DNA of 64,000 nucleotides from Micromonospora sp. C95 (GTDB lineage: Bacteria > Actinomycetota > Actinomycetes > Mycobacteriales > Micromonosporaceae): contig NZ_JAGPXT010000009.1 in the NCBI RefSeq assembly GCF_018070465.1, forward strand, positions 1-64,000, given 5' to 3'. This document shows, piece after piece, positions 9,090 to 19,333 of the stretch. A model generated the notes under the pieces. That model ran no database searches. It worked only from the letters and a program-made list of their open reading frames with translations, and was not told the origin of the DNA. Position 1 is the stretch's first letter; each line of letters starts with the position of its first letter. The position numbers and the translations under genes were made by a program.

Positions 9090-9147
9090 CAACATCGGGG
9101 ATGTTGCTGCCTCGCCGTGGCTTGACACCACAACATCCCCGATGTTG
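9090..9147. repeat. Paired palindromic repeat, copy 1
   Basis: CAACATCGGGGATGTTG (9090-9106) and its exact reverse complement (9131-9147) are separated by 24 nt. Each 17-mer is itself a 7-3-7 palindrome, so the element can fold as two small hairpins or one long one. The same pair with the same 41-nt period occurs at 15700-15757. It sits between the convergent dus and C39 peptidase genes. REP-like; function unknown. Confidence 0.85.
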
Positions 9148-9220
9148 CTGCATCCTCCGGGCGGTCCGGGGTGGGGTGTGGGTGGGGATGGCGTAGGGGT
9201 TGGGTCGGGGGGAGAGACGG

Positions 9221-9253
9221 CGAAGGGCCGACCCGCTGGGGGTCGGCCCTTCG
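9221..9253 (-). terminator. Hairpin terminator of the C39-like peptidase gene
   Basis: A perfect 14-bp stem (left arm CGAAGGGCCGACCC) with a 5-nt loop lies 16 nt beyond the minus-strand stop at 9270. Confidence 0.85.
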
Positions 9254-9269
9254 TGGTGTTCCCGGTTGG

Positions 9270-9929
9270 TCAGGAGGTGGCGGTGTAGCCGCGGGTGGCG
9301 ATCCAGTCGGCGAGGGCGTCGATGCTCATCCGGTAGGAGGCCTGGGCGGGGTCGGCGGAGTCGGCGATGGTGACCGTGTCGCCGCCGTCGCGGTAGCCGA
9401 CGACGCTGATGTAGTGGCCGCCTTCGAAGCTGTGCGTGGTGCCGTCGGTGTCGGTGGCGGTGCCGGCGATGTTGGCGACCACGGCACGGCCGTTGTCGAC
9501 GGTGCGGACGATGTCGTCGCGCAGCTTGTCGGTCTGCTTGTCGTCGGCCTTGGTGTCGGTGATCTCGACCGACTTGTAGACGTCCTTGCCGGTCTCCTTG
9601 TTCAGTACCGGGGTGATGTCGTTGATGGAGTTGGTGCCGGCCTCGGTGGTGCGCATTTCCTTGGCCATGGTGTCGACGTCGATGTTCTTGCCCTGGACGC
9701 TGAGTGCGTTGCGGGCGGCGGCGGGGCCGCAGTAGTAGAAGTTGGGCTGGGCTTCGTAGCGGACGCCGAGTTCGCGCTCGCCACCGGCCTTGCGGTCGGT
9801 CTGTACCTGTGCGGCCGGCTTGGTGGTGGGGGCGGCGTGGGCGGCGACGGCGGGGCCGGCGATGCCACCGGCGGTGGCGGCGGCTGCGGCGATGGTCAGG
9901 GCGGTCTTGCGCAGGATGGTGGTAGCCAT
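9270..9929 (-). CDS. Secreted C39-like cysteine peptidase family protein
   Basis: A 219-residue exported protein with a Sec signal peptide (MATTILRKTALTIAAAAATA...AAHA, cleavage near residue 33). The mature part carries the C39/NlpC-like triad: Cys in NFYYCGPAAARNAL, His in GGHYISVVGY and Asp in IADSADP. This matches the peptidase_C39_2 family seen in many actinobacterial exported proteins. No substrate can be named. I start at ATG 9929, with AAAGG 11 nt upstream; an in-frame GTG 12 nt earlier overlaps that site. Three tandem ECF-sigma-like boxes lie 115-280 nt upstream, pointing to stress-type control. Confidence 0.75.
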   Translation of the reverse strand: MATTILRKTALTIAAAAATAGGIAGPAVAAHAAPTTKPAAQVQTDRKAGGERELGVRYEAQPNFYYCGPAAARNALSVQGKNIDVDTMAKEMRTTEAGTNSINDITPVLNKETGKDVYKSVEITDTKADDKQTDKLRDDIVRTVDNGRAVVANIAGTATDTDGTTHSFEGGHYISVVGYRDGGDTVTIADSADPAQASYRMSIDALADWIATRGYTATS

Positions 9930-10045
9930 GATGGTCTGCACCTTTCGGTCGGGGGTGCGCGGCGGTTCCCGCGGTAAGGGGGGTGCGGGTGGGCCTCGCG
10001 TGAAAGGGAAGACGTGCTACGAGCTGGTCCGTTGCCCGGAGACGG

Positions 10046-10211
10046 TGTAACGCCGGGTGGTGCGGGGTCATTCCGGGGCTCGCGGCCCGGCCAGATGTAA
10101 CGCCGGGTGGTGCGAAGTCATTCCGGCCGGGGTCATTCCGTGGGCGTCGCGGGAGGCGGTCGCCCTGGCGTTGTCCGGGGGATGTAACGCCCGACGGCGG
10201 GGGGCCATTCC
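10046..10211 (-). promoter_or_regulatory. Three tandem ECF-sigma-like promoter boxes
   Basis: On the minus strand GGAAT and GTTACA are separated by exactly 18 nt in three places: 10074-10046, 10124-10096 and 10211-10183. Copies 1 and 2 are nearly identical; copy 3 keeps both boxes but has a different spacer, which argues that the boxes are what is conserved. GGAAT-N18-GTT is the pattern of SigR and close to other ECF sigma promoters. An extra lone GGAAT lies at 10139-10135. All point to the C39-like gene. The rest of the gap (to 10349) shows no gene. Confidence 0.55.
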
Positions 10212-10349
10212 GACCCGGGCCGGGGGCGGCGCTCGGAGGCGCCCGTGGTTACCCCATGTACAACCACCGGACCCGGCCCGCGATTCCGCCGGTGGCGTGG
10301 CCGCGGCCACCGACGAACCGGACAATCCGGCCACATGGTGATCCGGGTG

Positions 10350-10521
10350 TCAGGGGCTGGTCAGGAGCCGGGTGCCGGCGACGCCGAGCCAGGTGATCCC
10401 GGCATATATCGCGATCCGCTCGAACAGCCCCACCCGGCGCGCCGGGGCGCACCCCGGCATGGTCGAGGGTGGCGCAGGTGAGGAAGGCGGTCAGCACCAG
10501 CGCCGCGACGCCCCGCCCCAT
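10350..10521 (-). pseudogene. Decayed C-terminal remnant resembling a DUF998 membrane protein
   Basis: Two overlapping minus-strand frames read as parts of one protein. The upstream frame gives MGRGVAALVLTAFLTCATLD, a hydrophobic helix; the downstream frame, offset by one base near 10460, gives RRVGLFERIAIYAGITWLG followed by VAGTRLL and a stop at 10350. The second part resembles the last helix of DUF998 proteins. The N-terminal two thirds of such a protein are missing. A short real gene in only one of the frames is possible. Confidence 0.35.
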
Positions 10522-10602
10522 CGCGGAGGCGCTACTGGCGATCCTGCGTACGGCCGGTTTTCGGGACGAGGGCTGTGCGTGGGCGGTCGACCGGCTCTCC
10601 CT

Positions 10603-12483
10603 CTACGTCACCGGCGGGGGCTCGGCCGGCTCGGCGCTGGACGACGGCCTGCGCGGGGCGGGCACCGCCGTCGCCGGCCAGGGCAGATCGGGGCAGCGGT
10701 GGTACGCGATGCCTGCCATCGCCCACCGTGTGCCGTGCAGCGCCAGTCGTTCGCGGAACGCTGCCCAGTCGTGCGTCGAGCGGGGGGACCAGCCCAGCTC
10801 GGCGATGGCGGGCAGTCGGGGGAACAGCATGAACTCGATCTCGGCGAGGGTGGTCACCGACTCGGTCCACAGCGGCGCCTCGACGCCGAGCACCGCCTCG
10901 GCCGGTACGCCCGCCAGGTGATCGGCCGGGTTCCAGTCGTACGCCCGGCGTACGTCGATCAGGCCGGCCCAGTCGTGCCCGATCGGGGTGTCCGGGGCGT
11001 ACTTCATGTCGAGGTACGCGTGGTTGCCGGGGGAGAGGATCAGTCGAGCGCCCCGGCGTACCGCCTCGGCGGTCGCCGGGTCGTCGCCGGTCGTGCCCCA
11101 CCATTGCAGGATCCGCCCGTCGCAGTGGGCTGCCGGGGCGATCTGGTGCCAACCGATCACGTCCCGGCCCAGCCCAGCCACGATGCGTTGCGTCCGCTCG
11201 ACGAAGCCGGCGTACACCTCGGCGGGCACCTTGAACGCCTCGTCGCCGCCGATGTGCAGCCACCGGCCGGGGGTGAGCGCGGCGATCTCGCCGAGCACGT
11301 CGGCGACGAAGTCGTACGTGCGCTCGTTGGCGGGATCGACGTAGCTGAAGCCCACCTCGGTGCCGGCGTACGGCGGCGGTGCGACCCGGTCGGGGGCCAG
11401 CTCGCCGTACGCGGTCAACGCCGCGTTCGTGTGACCGGGCAGATCGATCTCGGGGATCACGGTGATGTGCCGGTCGGCGGCGTAGCCGACGATCCGTTGG
11501 TAGTCGGCCCGGGTGTAGTACCCGCCGGGGGCGTCGCCGACCGCGCCGGCCCCGCCGACGGTGGCCAGTCGCGGCCAGGAGTCGATCGCGATCCGCCAAC
11601 CCTGGTCGTCGGTGAGGTGCAGGTGCAGCCGGTTGAGCTTGTACCGGGCCAGGTGGTCGATCACCCGCAGCACGTCGGTGACGCCGAAGAAGTGCCGGGC
11701 CACGTCGAGCATCGCGCCCCGGTGGGGATAGCGGGGGCGGTCGAGGATCGAACCGCCGGGCAGCACCCAGCGTTCGGTGACCGGGGTGGCGCTCTCGACG
11801 GCGGCCGGCAGCAGCTGCCGCAGCGTCTGCACCCCGTGAAAGAGGCCGGCGGCGGTGCCGGCGGCGATGCGTACGCCGTCGGTGCTGATGTCGAGCCGGT
11901 AGCCCTCCGCGCCCAGGGCAACCTCGTTGGTCAGGGCGAGGGCGATGCCGCCGGCCGGGACGGGCGCAATGGTGTCGGTCACCGGCAGCGGGTATCCGGT
12001 GGCCGGGCGCAGCAGCGCGGCGAGCTGCCCGGCGACGGCCACGGCGGCCGGATCGGCGCTGACCCGGATCACCGCGTCGGCGCTGAGCAGGTAGTCGGCC
12101 GCGGCGTCCGGTTCGACCCGTTCCGGGGCGGGCACCACGTCACCCAGCCGGGCCGCTGCCGGCGGCCCGAGCAGCGCCGCCGCCTTCCGCTCCGCCGCAC
12201 CGGCCAGCTCCTCGGCGGTACGCCCGGCAGCCTGAGCCGCGTCGTCGGCACCCGCGGCGGTCTCGGCCGCCGCGTCCACCGGTACGGCGGCCTGCGCCTC
12301 GGCGCTGGCGTTCGTCCGCGCGACGGACTCCGCCCCGGCGTTCGCCCGGGCGGCGATCCCACCACCTGTGCCGCCCCGGGCGGCGGTCTCCCGCTCCGGG
12401 GTGGACGCCGCCTCGGCGGGTGGGGTGGCGGCGCGGTGGGTCGGGTCGAGTGGTTCCGGAGCGGTGCGGGGTGGGGCGGACAC
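10603..12483 (-). CDS. Beta-N-acetylhexosaminidase, GH20
   Basis: A 626-residue glycosidase that removes terminal N-acetylglucosamine or -galactosamine, as in chitin breakdown. After an odd N-terminus, a GH20b domain (about residues 115-240) leads into the catalytic TIM barrel: RGAMLDVARHFFGV, LHLHLTDDQGWRI, VIPEIDLPGHTNAAL and the catalytic pair Asp-Glu in HIGGDEAF, then WGTTGDD. The GTG at 12483 follows GGGAG by 6 nt. The first 105 residues are an Ala/Glu-rich low-complexity stretch and no signal peptide is visible, so it may be cytoplasmic or the start may lie further in. A LacI-type palindrome lies 110 nt upstream. Confidence 0.9.
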   Translation of the reverse strand: MSAPPRTAPEPLDPTHRAATPPAEAASTPERETAARGGTGGGIAARANAGAESVARTNASAEAQAAVPVDAAAETAAGADDAAQAAGRTAEELAGAAERKAAALLGPPAAARLGDVVPAPERVEPDAAADYLLSADAVIRVSADPAAVAVAGQLAALLRPATGYPLPVTDTIAPVPAGGIALALTNEVALGAEGYRLDISTDGVRIAAGTAAGLFHGVQTLRQLLPAAVESATPVTERWVLPGGSILDRPRYPHRGAMLDVARHFFGVTDVLRVIDHLARYKLNRLHLHLTDDQGWRIAIDSWPRLATVGGAGAVGDAPGGYYTRADYQRIVGYAADRHITVIPEIDLPGHTNAALTAYGELAPDRVAPPPYAGTEVGFSYVDPANERTYDFVADVLGEIAALTPGRWLHIGGDEAFKVPAEVYAGFVERTQRIVAGLGRDVIGWHQIAPAAHCDGRILQWWGTTGDDPATAEAVRRGARLILSPGNHAYLDMKYAPDTPIGHDWAGLIDVRRAYDWNPADHLAGVPAEAVLGVEAPLWTESVTTLAEIEFMLFPRLPAIAELGWSPRSTHDWAAFRERLALHGTRWAMAGIAYHRCPDLPWPATAVPAPRRPSSSAEPAEPPPVT

Positions 12484-12592
12484 GAGGACTCCCGAGGGGG
12501 TGTATTCGCGGCGGTTGTGGCAATGGTGCGGGGTGGTCACAGAGCGTGCCGTCAAGCGTACGGGGAGGCCGGCAATTGCGTGAATGTGCGCG

Positions 12593-12606
12593 TGGAAACG
12601 TTCCCA
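12593..12606. promoter_or_regulatory. LacI-family-type operator
   Basis: TGGAAACGTTCCCA is a 14-nt palindrome, one mismatch pair, with the central CG typical of LacI/GalR operators. It lies in the 312-nt divergent gap between the hexosaminidase (start 12483) and ppdK (start 12796). Sugar control of the hexosaminidase is the likely use. A possible ppdK promoter (TTGCCA near 12720) is weak. No other signal is seen in this gap. Confidence 0.5.
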
Positions 12607-12795
12607 AAAACTGTGCCGAACGCGAACAGTCGTGATTGCTGTGCCTATTGTCACCGAATGGCCCCGGGCTGCGCGATGTTCGCTTAGCCTTCGCCCACCG
12701 ATCGGCACGACTCCCCGGATTGCCAGCCCATGGATTCGGGGTATCGGAAAACTGAACCTTCGTTAAGTGTCAATCCGGGCGCGTGGGAGGCTCTG

Positions 12796-15531
<2,736 letters not shown>

Positions 15532-15536
15532 CCCAC

Positions 15537-15564
15537 ACGGCTCGCCCCGCCCGGGACGAGCCGT
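15537..15564 (+). terminator. Hairpin after ppdK
   Basis: ACGGCTCG and CGAGCCGT form an 8-bp stem with a 12-nt GC-rich loop, 5 nt after the ppdK stop. Shorter than the other terminators here. Confidence 0.55.
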
Positions 15565-15660
15565 CGCCCGCGTCGCCCGCGTCCCCTGCGTCGCCCGGGT
15601 CGGCTGGGTCGCTTGGGTCGCCTGGGTCGCCCGCGTCGCCTGGGTCGCCCGCGTCGCCCC
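15562..15660 (+). repeat. Tandem 9-nt repeat, 11 units
   Basis: Eleven consecutive 9-nt units of the form SGTCGCCYG run without interruption; typical units are CGTCGCCCG and GGTCGCCTG. They would read Pro-Ala/Gly-Ser repeats in one frame but no gene start or codon context supports translation. Probably a variable-number tandem repeat in the ppdK 3' region. Confidence 0.85.
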
Positions 15661-15699
15661 ATGCCACCCCACGCCGCCTCGTGTCAGGTCTGGAGGCAG

Positions 15700-15757
15700 C
15701 AACATCGGGGATGTTGCTGTGTCGCGCTGCTTTGAGGCAGCAACATCCCCGATGTTG
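15700..15757. repeat. Paired palindromic repeat, copy 2
   Basis: The same two 17-mers as at 9090-9147 (CAACATCGGGGATGTTG and its reverse complement), again exactly 41 nt apart start to start. The 24-nt space between them is only about 60% alike in the two copies, while the 17-mers are identical. Confidence 0.85.
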
Positions 15758-15773
15758 TCGCCCTGCCTGCCGT

Positions 15774-15880
15774 GGCGTGGGGTGGCGTTCGGCGCGGCGC
15801 GGCGTACGGCGTGGCGTGGCGTGCGGCGTACCGCGTGGCCGCGGCGTACCGCGTGGCGCGGTGCGTGGCCGGCGCACGGT
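15774..15880. repeat. GC-rich low-complexity tract
   Basis: A run built from GCGTGGC and GCGTACC-type words. One 17-nt unit, GCGGCGTACCGCGTGGC, is exactly repeated at 15823-15839 and 15841-15857. No gene is seen. With the 9-nt repeat and the palindrome it fills the 388 nt between ppdK and the roadblock gene. Confidence 0.6.
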
Positions 15881-15919
15881 GGCGGGCGGAGTGCCCGGGG
15901 CGCCCGCAAGATGCAGTGG

Positions 15920-16420
15920 TCAGAGCGGGGGGCGGCGCCAGGTGATGGACTGTGCGCGGCGGGGGCGCTGGTTCGGCAACGTGGCCATCGGGGTGCGCAC
16001 CGCCAGCGGGGCGTGCGGATCCGCCTGGTGGGGCAACAGCGTCGGCTGGCGGCAGGCGGCCAGCGCCGGACCGGCACGCCGGACCACCCCACGGGCCTCC
16101 TCGCGCAGCGCCGCCAGATCCGCTCCCGGTGTGGCGACCAGGGTCAGCAGGGCGTCCCGGCCGGCCGGGTAGGTGACCACGCAGCCGGCCGTGGTGTGCA
16201 CCACGGACTCGTGGAACTCGCCCTGCCGCACGGTGGCGGCCATCCGATGCCCGAGGCCGAAGCTGGCTGCGGCCAGCGCCGCCAGGTGAGTGGCGTCGGT
16301 CGTGGGCAGGTCGCTGGAGATGAGCAGGCCGTCCGTGCCGGCGAGGACCGTGCCGGCGACCTCGGGACGGCGTCGGCGCAACCCGCGCAACTCGGTGCCC
16401 ATCATCGTTTCCGCGTTCAC
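15920..16420 (-). CDS. Roadblock/LC7-domain protein
   Basis: A 166-residue protein with one LC7/roadblock fold (about residues 10-125): LRGLRRRRPEVAGTVLAGTDGLLISSDLPTTDATHLAALAAASFGLG is the usual signature, in which the protein pairs with a small GTPase or with itself. Start GTG 16420, preceded by GGGAGAG. Unlike most actinobacterial copies it does not stand next to a kinase, DUF742 or GTPase gene; it is alone and divergent from the VOC gene. The C-terminal 40 residues are variable and basic. The partner is unknown. Confidence 0.8.
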   Translation of the reverse strand: MNAETMMGTELRGLRRRRPEVAGTVLAGTDGLLISSDLPTTDATHLAALAAASFGLGHRMAATVRQGEFHESVVHTTAGCVVTYPAGRDALLTLVATPGADLAALREEARGVVRRAGPALAACRQPTLLPHQADPHAPLAVRTPMATLPNQRPRRAQSITWRRPPL

Positions 16421-16710
16421 GAGCGTGTCTCTCCCACCGGTCGTGTCTCGCCGCAACAGGTGACTTTCCGCTATGGCGACGCTACCGGTGGATGTCGATG
16501 AGCGCGATCCCGTCACCGTCGGCAATCGGACGGCAACTCTCATCTGATCGGAGGATGCGGACCCGCCGGGGCCACGTCGTCGGCGCGCCGAACCGAGCCC
16601 CCGGGCGTAACCTGACTTCGCCCGTGGACCGTCGTTTCGCGAAGGGGTGGCCGGATGGGATCCCGTACCGAGTTGTCAGAGGCTGTCGGTGTCGCGGTGG
16701 CGGTGTCCGG

Positions 16711-17064
16711 ATGACCGCCGTGTGGGAGAGCCTGACCGTCGACGCCCGTGATCCGGGTCGGCTGGCCCGCTGGTGGGCCGAGGCGCTCGGGTACCAGGTG
16801 GTCGAGGAGCGGCCGGACGAGGTGGAGATCCGGCAGAGCGCGGATCGGCTGCCGGGCATCGTCTTCGTGCCCGTGACCGGGGCCAAGGCCGGCAAGAACC
16901 GGCTGCACCTCGACCTGCGGCCGACCGACCGGGAGGCCGAGGTGGAACGGCTTGTCGACATGGGCGCCCGGCACGTCGACATCGGCCAGGACGGCGACGA
17001 CTGGACGGTGCTGGCCGACCCGGAGGGCAACGAGTTCTGCGTGCTGCGGCAGCGTGGGGATTGA
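16711..17064 (+). CDS. VOC-family (glyoxalase-like) protein
   Basis: A 117-residue vicinal-oxygen-chelate domain protein. ATG 16711 opens MTAVWESLTVDARDPGRLARWWAEALGY, the standard first half; NRLHLDLRPTDREAEVERLVDMGA and DPEGNEFCVLR give the second half with the metal-type His and Glu positions. Similar proteins include dioxygenase-like and resistance proteins; the substrate is unknown. Its stop overlaps the TTG start of the next gene, so the two are cotranscribed. The 290-nt gap before it holds no clear gene. Confidence 0.75.
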   Translation: MTAVWESLTVDARDPGRLARWWAEALGYQVVEERPDEVEIRQSADRLPGIVFVPVTGAKAGKNRLHLDLRPTDREAEVERLVDMGARHVDIGQDGDDWTVLADPEGNEFCVLRQRGD

Positions 17065-18302
17065 GTGCCGCGTCCGGTGCGCCGGACGCGGCGCGTCGGG
17101 TCGCGGAGCCGGTCAAGGATCCGGAGCACGGCCGGTCCCCGTACGAGCGGGACCGGGCCCGGGTGCTGCACTCGGCGGCGTTCCGCCGGCTCGCCGCGAA
17201 GACCCAGGTGCACACGGCCGGCACCGACGACTTTCTGCGTACCCGGCTGACCCACTCGCTGGAGGTGGCCCAGATCGCCCGGGAGATGGGCGCCCGGCTG
17301 GGCTGTGACCCGGACGTGGTGGACACCGCCGGACTGGCCCACGACCTCGGACACCCGCCGTTCGGGCACAACGGCGAGGGCGCGCTCGACGAGTTGGCCG
17401 CCGACTGCGGTGGGTTCGAGGGCAACGCCCAGACGCTGCGGGTACTCACCAGGTTGGAGGCCAAGGCGTACGCCCAGGACGGGACGTCCGCCGGGCTGAA
17501 CCTGACCCGCGCCTCGCTGGACGCGGTCGGCAAGTACCCGTGGACCCGCCAACCCGGCCGGCGCAAGTTCGGGGTGTACGCCGACGACCTGCCCGCCTTC
17601 GCCTGGCTGCGGCAGGGCTCCCCGGCCGGCGAGCGGCGGTGCCTGGAGGCGCAGGTGATGGACTGGGCCGACGACGTGGCGTACTCGGTGCACGACGTCG
17701 AGGACGGCATCCACGGCGGCTATCTCACGCTGGAGCCGCTGCTCGGCGACCCGGACGAGCGGGCGGCGCTCTGCGCCGACGTCGCCGCCGTCTACTCGAC
17801 CGAGTCGCCCGACTACCTCGACGCGGCGTTGTCGGATCTGCTCGCCGACCCGGTGCTCGCCCCGCTGGCCGGTTACGACGGCAGCCACCGGGCGCAGGCC
17901 GCGCTCAAGGCCACCACAAGCGTGCTGACCGGTCGGTTCGTGGCGACCGCCGTCGCCGCCACCACCGAACGCTCCGGCCCGGGACCACACCGACGGTACG
18001 CGGCCGACCTGGTCGTACCCCGGCCGTTGCGGGCCCGGTGCGCGCTGCTCAAGGGCATCGCCCTGCGCTACGTGATGCGTCGGCCCGGTGCCCAGGGCCG
18101 CTACCAGCGGCAGCGGGAGATCATCGCCGGGCTCGTGGCAACCCTCACCGCGCGGGCACCGGAAGTGCTCGATCCGGTCTTCGCTCCGCTGTGGCGGGAG
18201 GCAGCCGACGACGAAGGTCGACTGCGAGTGGTGATCGACCAGGTGGCCTCGTTGACCGATCCCGCCGCGCTGGCCTGGCACGATCGTCTGATCAGAAGCT
18301 GA
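17061..18302 (+). CDS. dgt: dGTP triphosphohydrolase-like HD-domain protein
   Basis: A 413-residue metal-dependent HD phosphohydrolase that splits dNTPs, chiefly dGTP, into nucleoside and triphosphate. N-terminal DPEHGRSPYERDRARVLHSA, then the HD residues in RTRLTHSLEVAQIARE and AGLAHDLGHPPFGHNGEGAL, then MDWADDVAYSVHDVED, as in the family. I choose TTG 17061, which overlaps the VOC stop (TTGA); no in-frame ATG or GTG is found close by and the family-like region begins near residue 16. In actinobacteria this gene often lies just before dnaG, as here with two genes between. Confidence 0.9.
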   Translation: MSAASGAPDAARRVAEPVKDPEHGRSPYERDRARVLHSAAFRRLAAKTQVHTAGTDDFLRTRLTHSLEVAQIAREMGARLGCDPDVVDTAGLAHDLGHPPFGHNGEGALDELAADCGGFEGNAQTLRVLTRLEAKAYAQDGTSAGLNLTRASLDAVGKYPWTRQPGRRKFGVYADDLPAFAWLRQGSPAGERRCLEAQVMDWADDVAYSVHDVEDGIHGGYLTLEPLLGDPDERAALCADVAAVYSTESPDYLDAALSDLLADPVLAPLAGYDGSHRAQAALKATTSVLTGRFVATAVAATTERSGPGPHRRYAADLVVPRPLRARCALLKGIALRYVMRRPGAQGRYQRQREIIAGLVATLTARAPEVLDPVFAPLWREAADDEGRLRVVIDQVASLTDPAALAWHDRLIRS

Positions 18303-18336
18303 CATCGCTGCCGGGGGCTGACCGTTGGGCCGCGAG

Positions 18337-18355
18337 TGAGGTTAGCCTAACCGAA
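18337..18355. promoter_or_regulatory. Iron box (IdeR/DmdR type) over a leaderless promoter
   Basis: TGAGGTTAGCCTAACCGAA matches 16 of 19 positions of the DtxR/IdeR consensus. It covers the TAGCCT -10 box at 18343-18348 and reaches the A of the ATG at 18355. Bound regulator would block transcription when iron is sufficient. Confidence 0.85.
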
Positions 18356-19200
18356 TGACGGATCGCTCGAAGAAGGTCACCTCCGCCCGCGTACTGCGTA
18401 CCTGGCGGCCCACTGCGCACGTGGTCCGGCTGGTGCTCGGCGGGGAGGAACTGGCCGGCCTGCCGGTCGGCGAGTTCACCGACCACTACATCAAGATTGT
18501 CTTTCCGGTGGCCGGGGTCGACCACCCGCGCCCGATCGACCTGGCCGCCATTCGTCGCGACCTGCCGCGCGAGCAGTGGCCCCGGCTGCGCGCGTACACG
18601 GTCCGCGCCTGGGACGCGGCGGCCGGGGAGATGACCGTCGACGTGGTGCACCACGGCGACGAGGGGCTGGCCGGTCCGTGGGCGGCGGCGCTGCGGCCCG
18701 GCGACGAGGTGCTGTTCGTCGGCCCGGGCGGGGCGTACGCGCCGAACCCGGCGGCCGACTGGCACCTGCTGGTCGGCGACGAGAGCGCCCTGCCGGCGAT
18801 CGCCGCCGCCCTGGCCCGGCTGCCCGTCGGTGCGCCCGCGCACGTGTACGTCGAGGTCGACGGCCCGGCCGACGAGCAGCCGCTGCCCACCCCCGGCGCG
18901 GTGCGACTGACCTGGCTGCACCGGGGCGTACGTCCGGTGGGTGAGGCGTTGGTGGCCGCGGTGCGTGACTTGGAGTTCCCGCCCGGCACCGTGCACGCCT
19001 TCGTGCACGGTGAGGCGTCGTTCGTCCGCCAGTTGCGTCGTCTGCTGCGGGTGGAACGGTCGGTTCCCCGCGAGTGGCTGTCCATCTCCGGCTACTGGCG
19101 CAAGGGCCTGGACGACGAGGGCTGGCGGGCCACCAAGGCCGACTGGAACCGCCAGGTCGAGGCGGACGAACAGCCGCGTCTTCCCGTGCCGCTCGGTTGA
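18355..19200 (+). CDS. Siderophore-interacting protein (FAD-dependent ferric reductase)
   Basis: A 281-residue flavoprotein of the ViuB/SIP family, which releases iron from ferric siderophores in the cytoplasm using NAD(P)H. FAD-binding signature PRLRAYTVRAWD near residue 77; NAD-binding half with FVGPGGAYAP and LVGDESALPAIAAALARL; C-terminal family motif ISGYWRKGLDDEGWR. No ribosome site is visible: TAGCCT stands 6 nt before the ATG, so it is probably leaderless, and the iron box over it implies iron repression. No siderophore genes are nearby. Confidence 0.93.
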   Translation: MTDRSKKVTSARVLRTWRPTAHVVRLVLGGEELAGLPVGEFTDHYIKIVFPVAGVDHPRPIDLAAIRRDLPREQWPRLRAYTVRAWDAAAGEMTVDVVHHGDEGLAGPWAAALRPGDEVLFVGPGGAYAPNPAADWHLLVGDESALPAIAAALARLPVGAPAHVYVEVDGPADEQPLPTPGAVRLTWLHRGVRPVGEALVAAVRDLEFPPGTVHAFVHGEASFVRQLRRLLRVERSVPREWLSISGYWRKGLDDEGWRATKADWNRQVEADEQPRLPVPLG

Positions 19201-19333
19201 CCTTGCGGTCGATAACCGGCAAGGTGGCACCCCAACTGCGCCCCTGAACGCCCGAAAGTCGGCTCTCAGGGTGCGATTCGCCGGAATGCCGGAGCGCGAC
19301 GGCAGGGGAACGGGAGGATGGTCAGGGGTGACC

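Noticed and set aside
10372..12687. 771-codon plus-strand frame
   Set aside because: Antisense to the GH20 gene, whose motifs are unmistakable; its own product is low-complexity.
15562..15660. Pro-Ala-Ser repeat protein encoded by the 9-nt repeat
   Set aside because: The frame through it starts inside ppdK out of frame and has no start signal.
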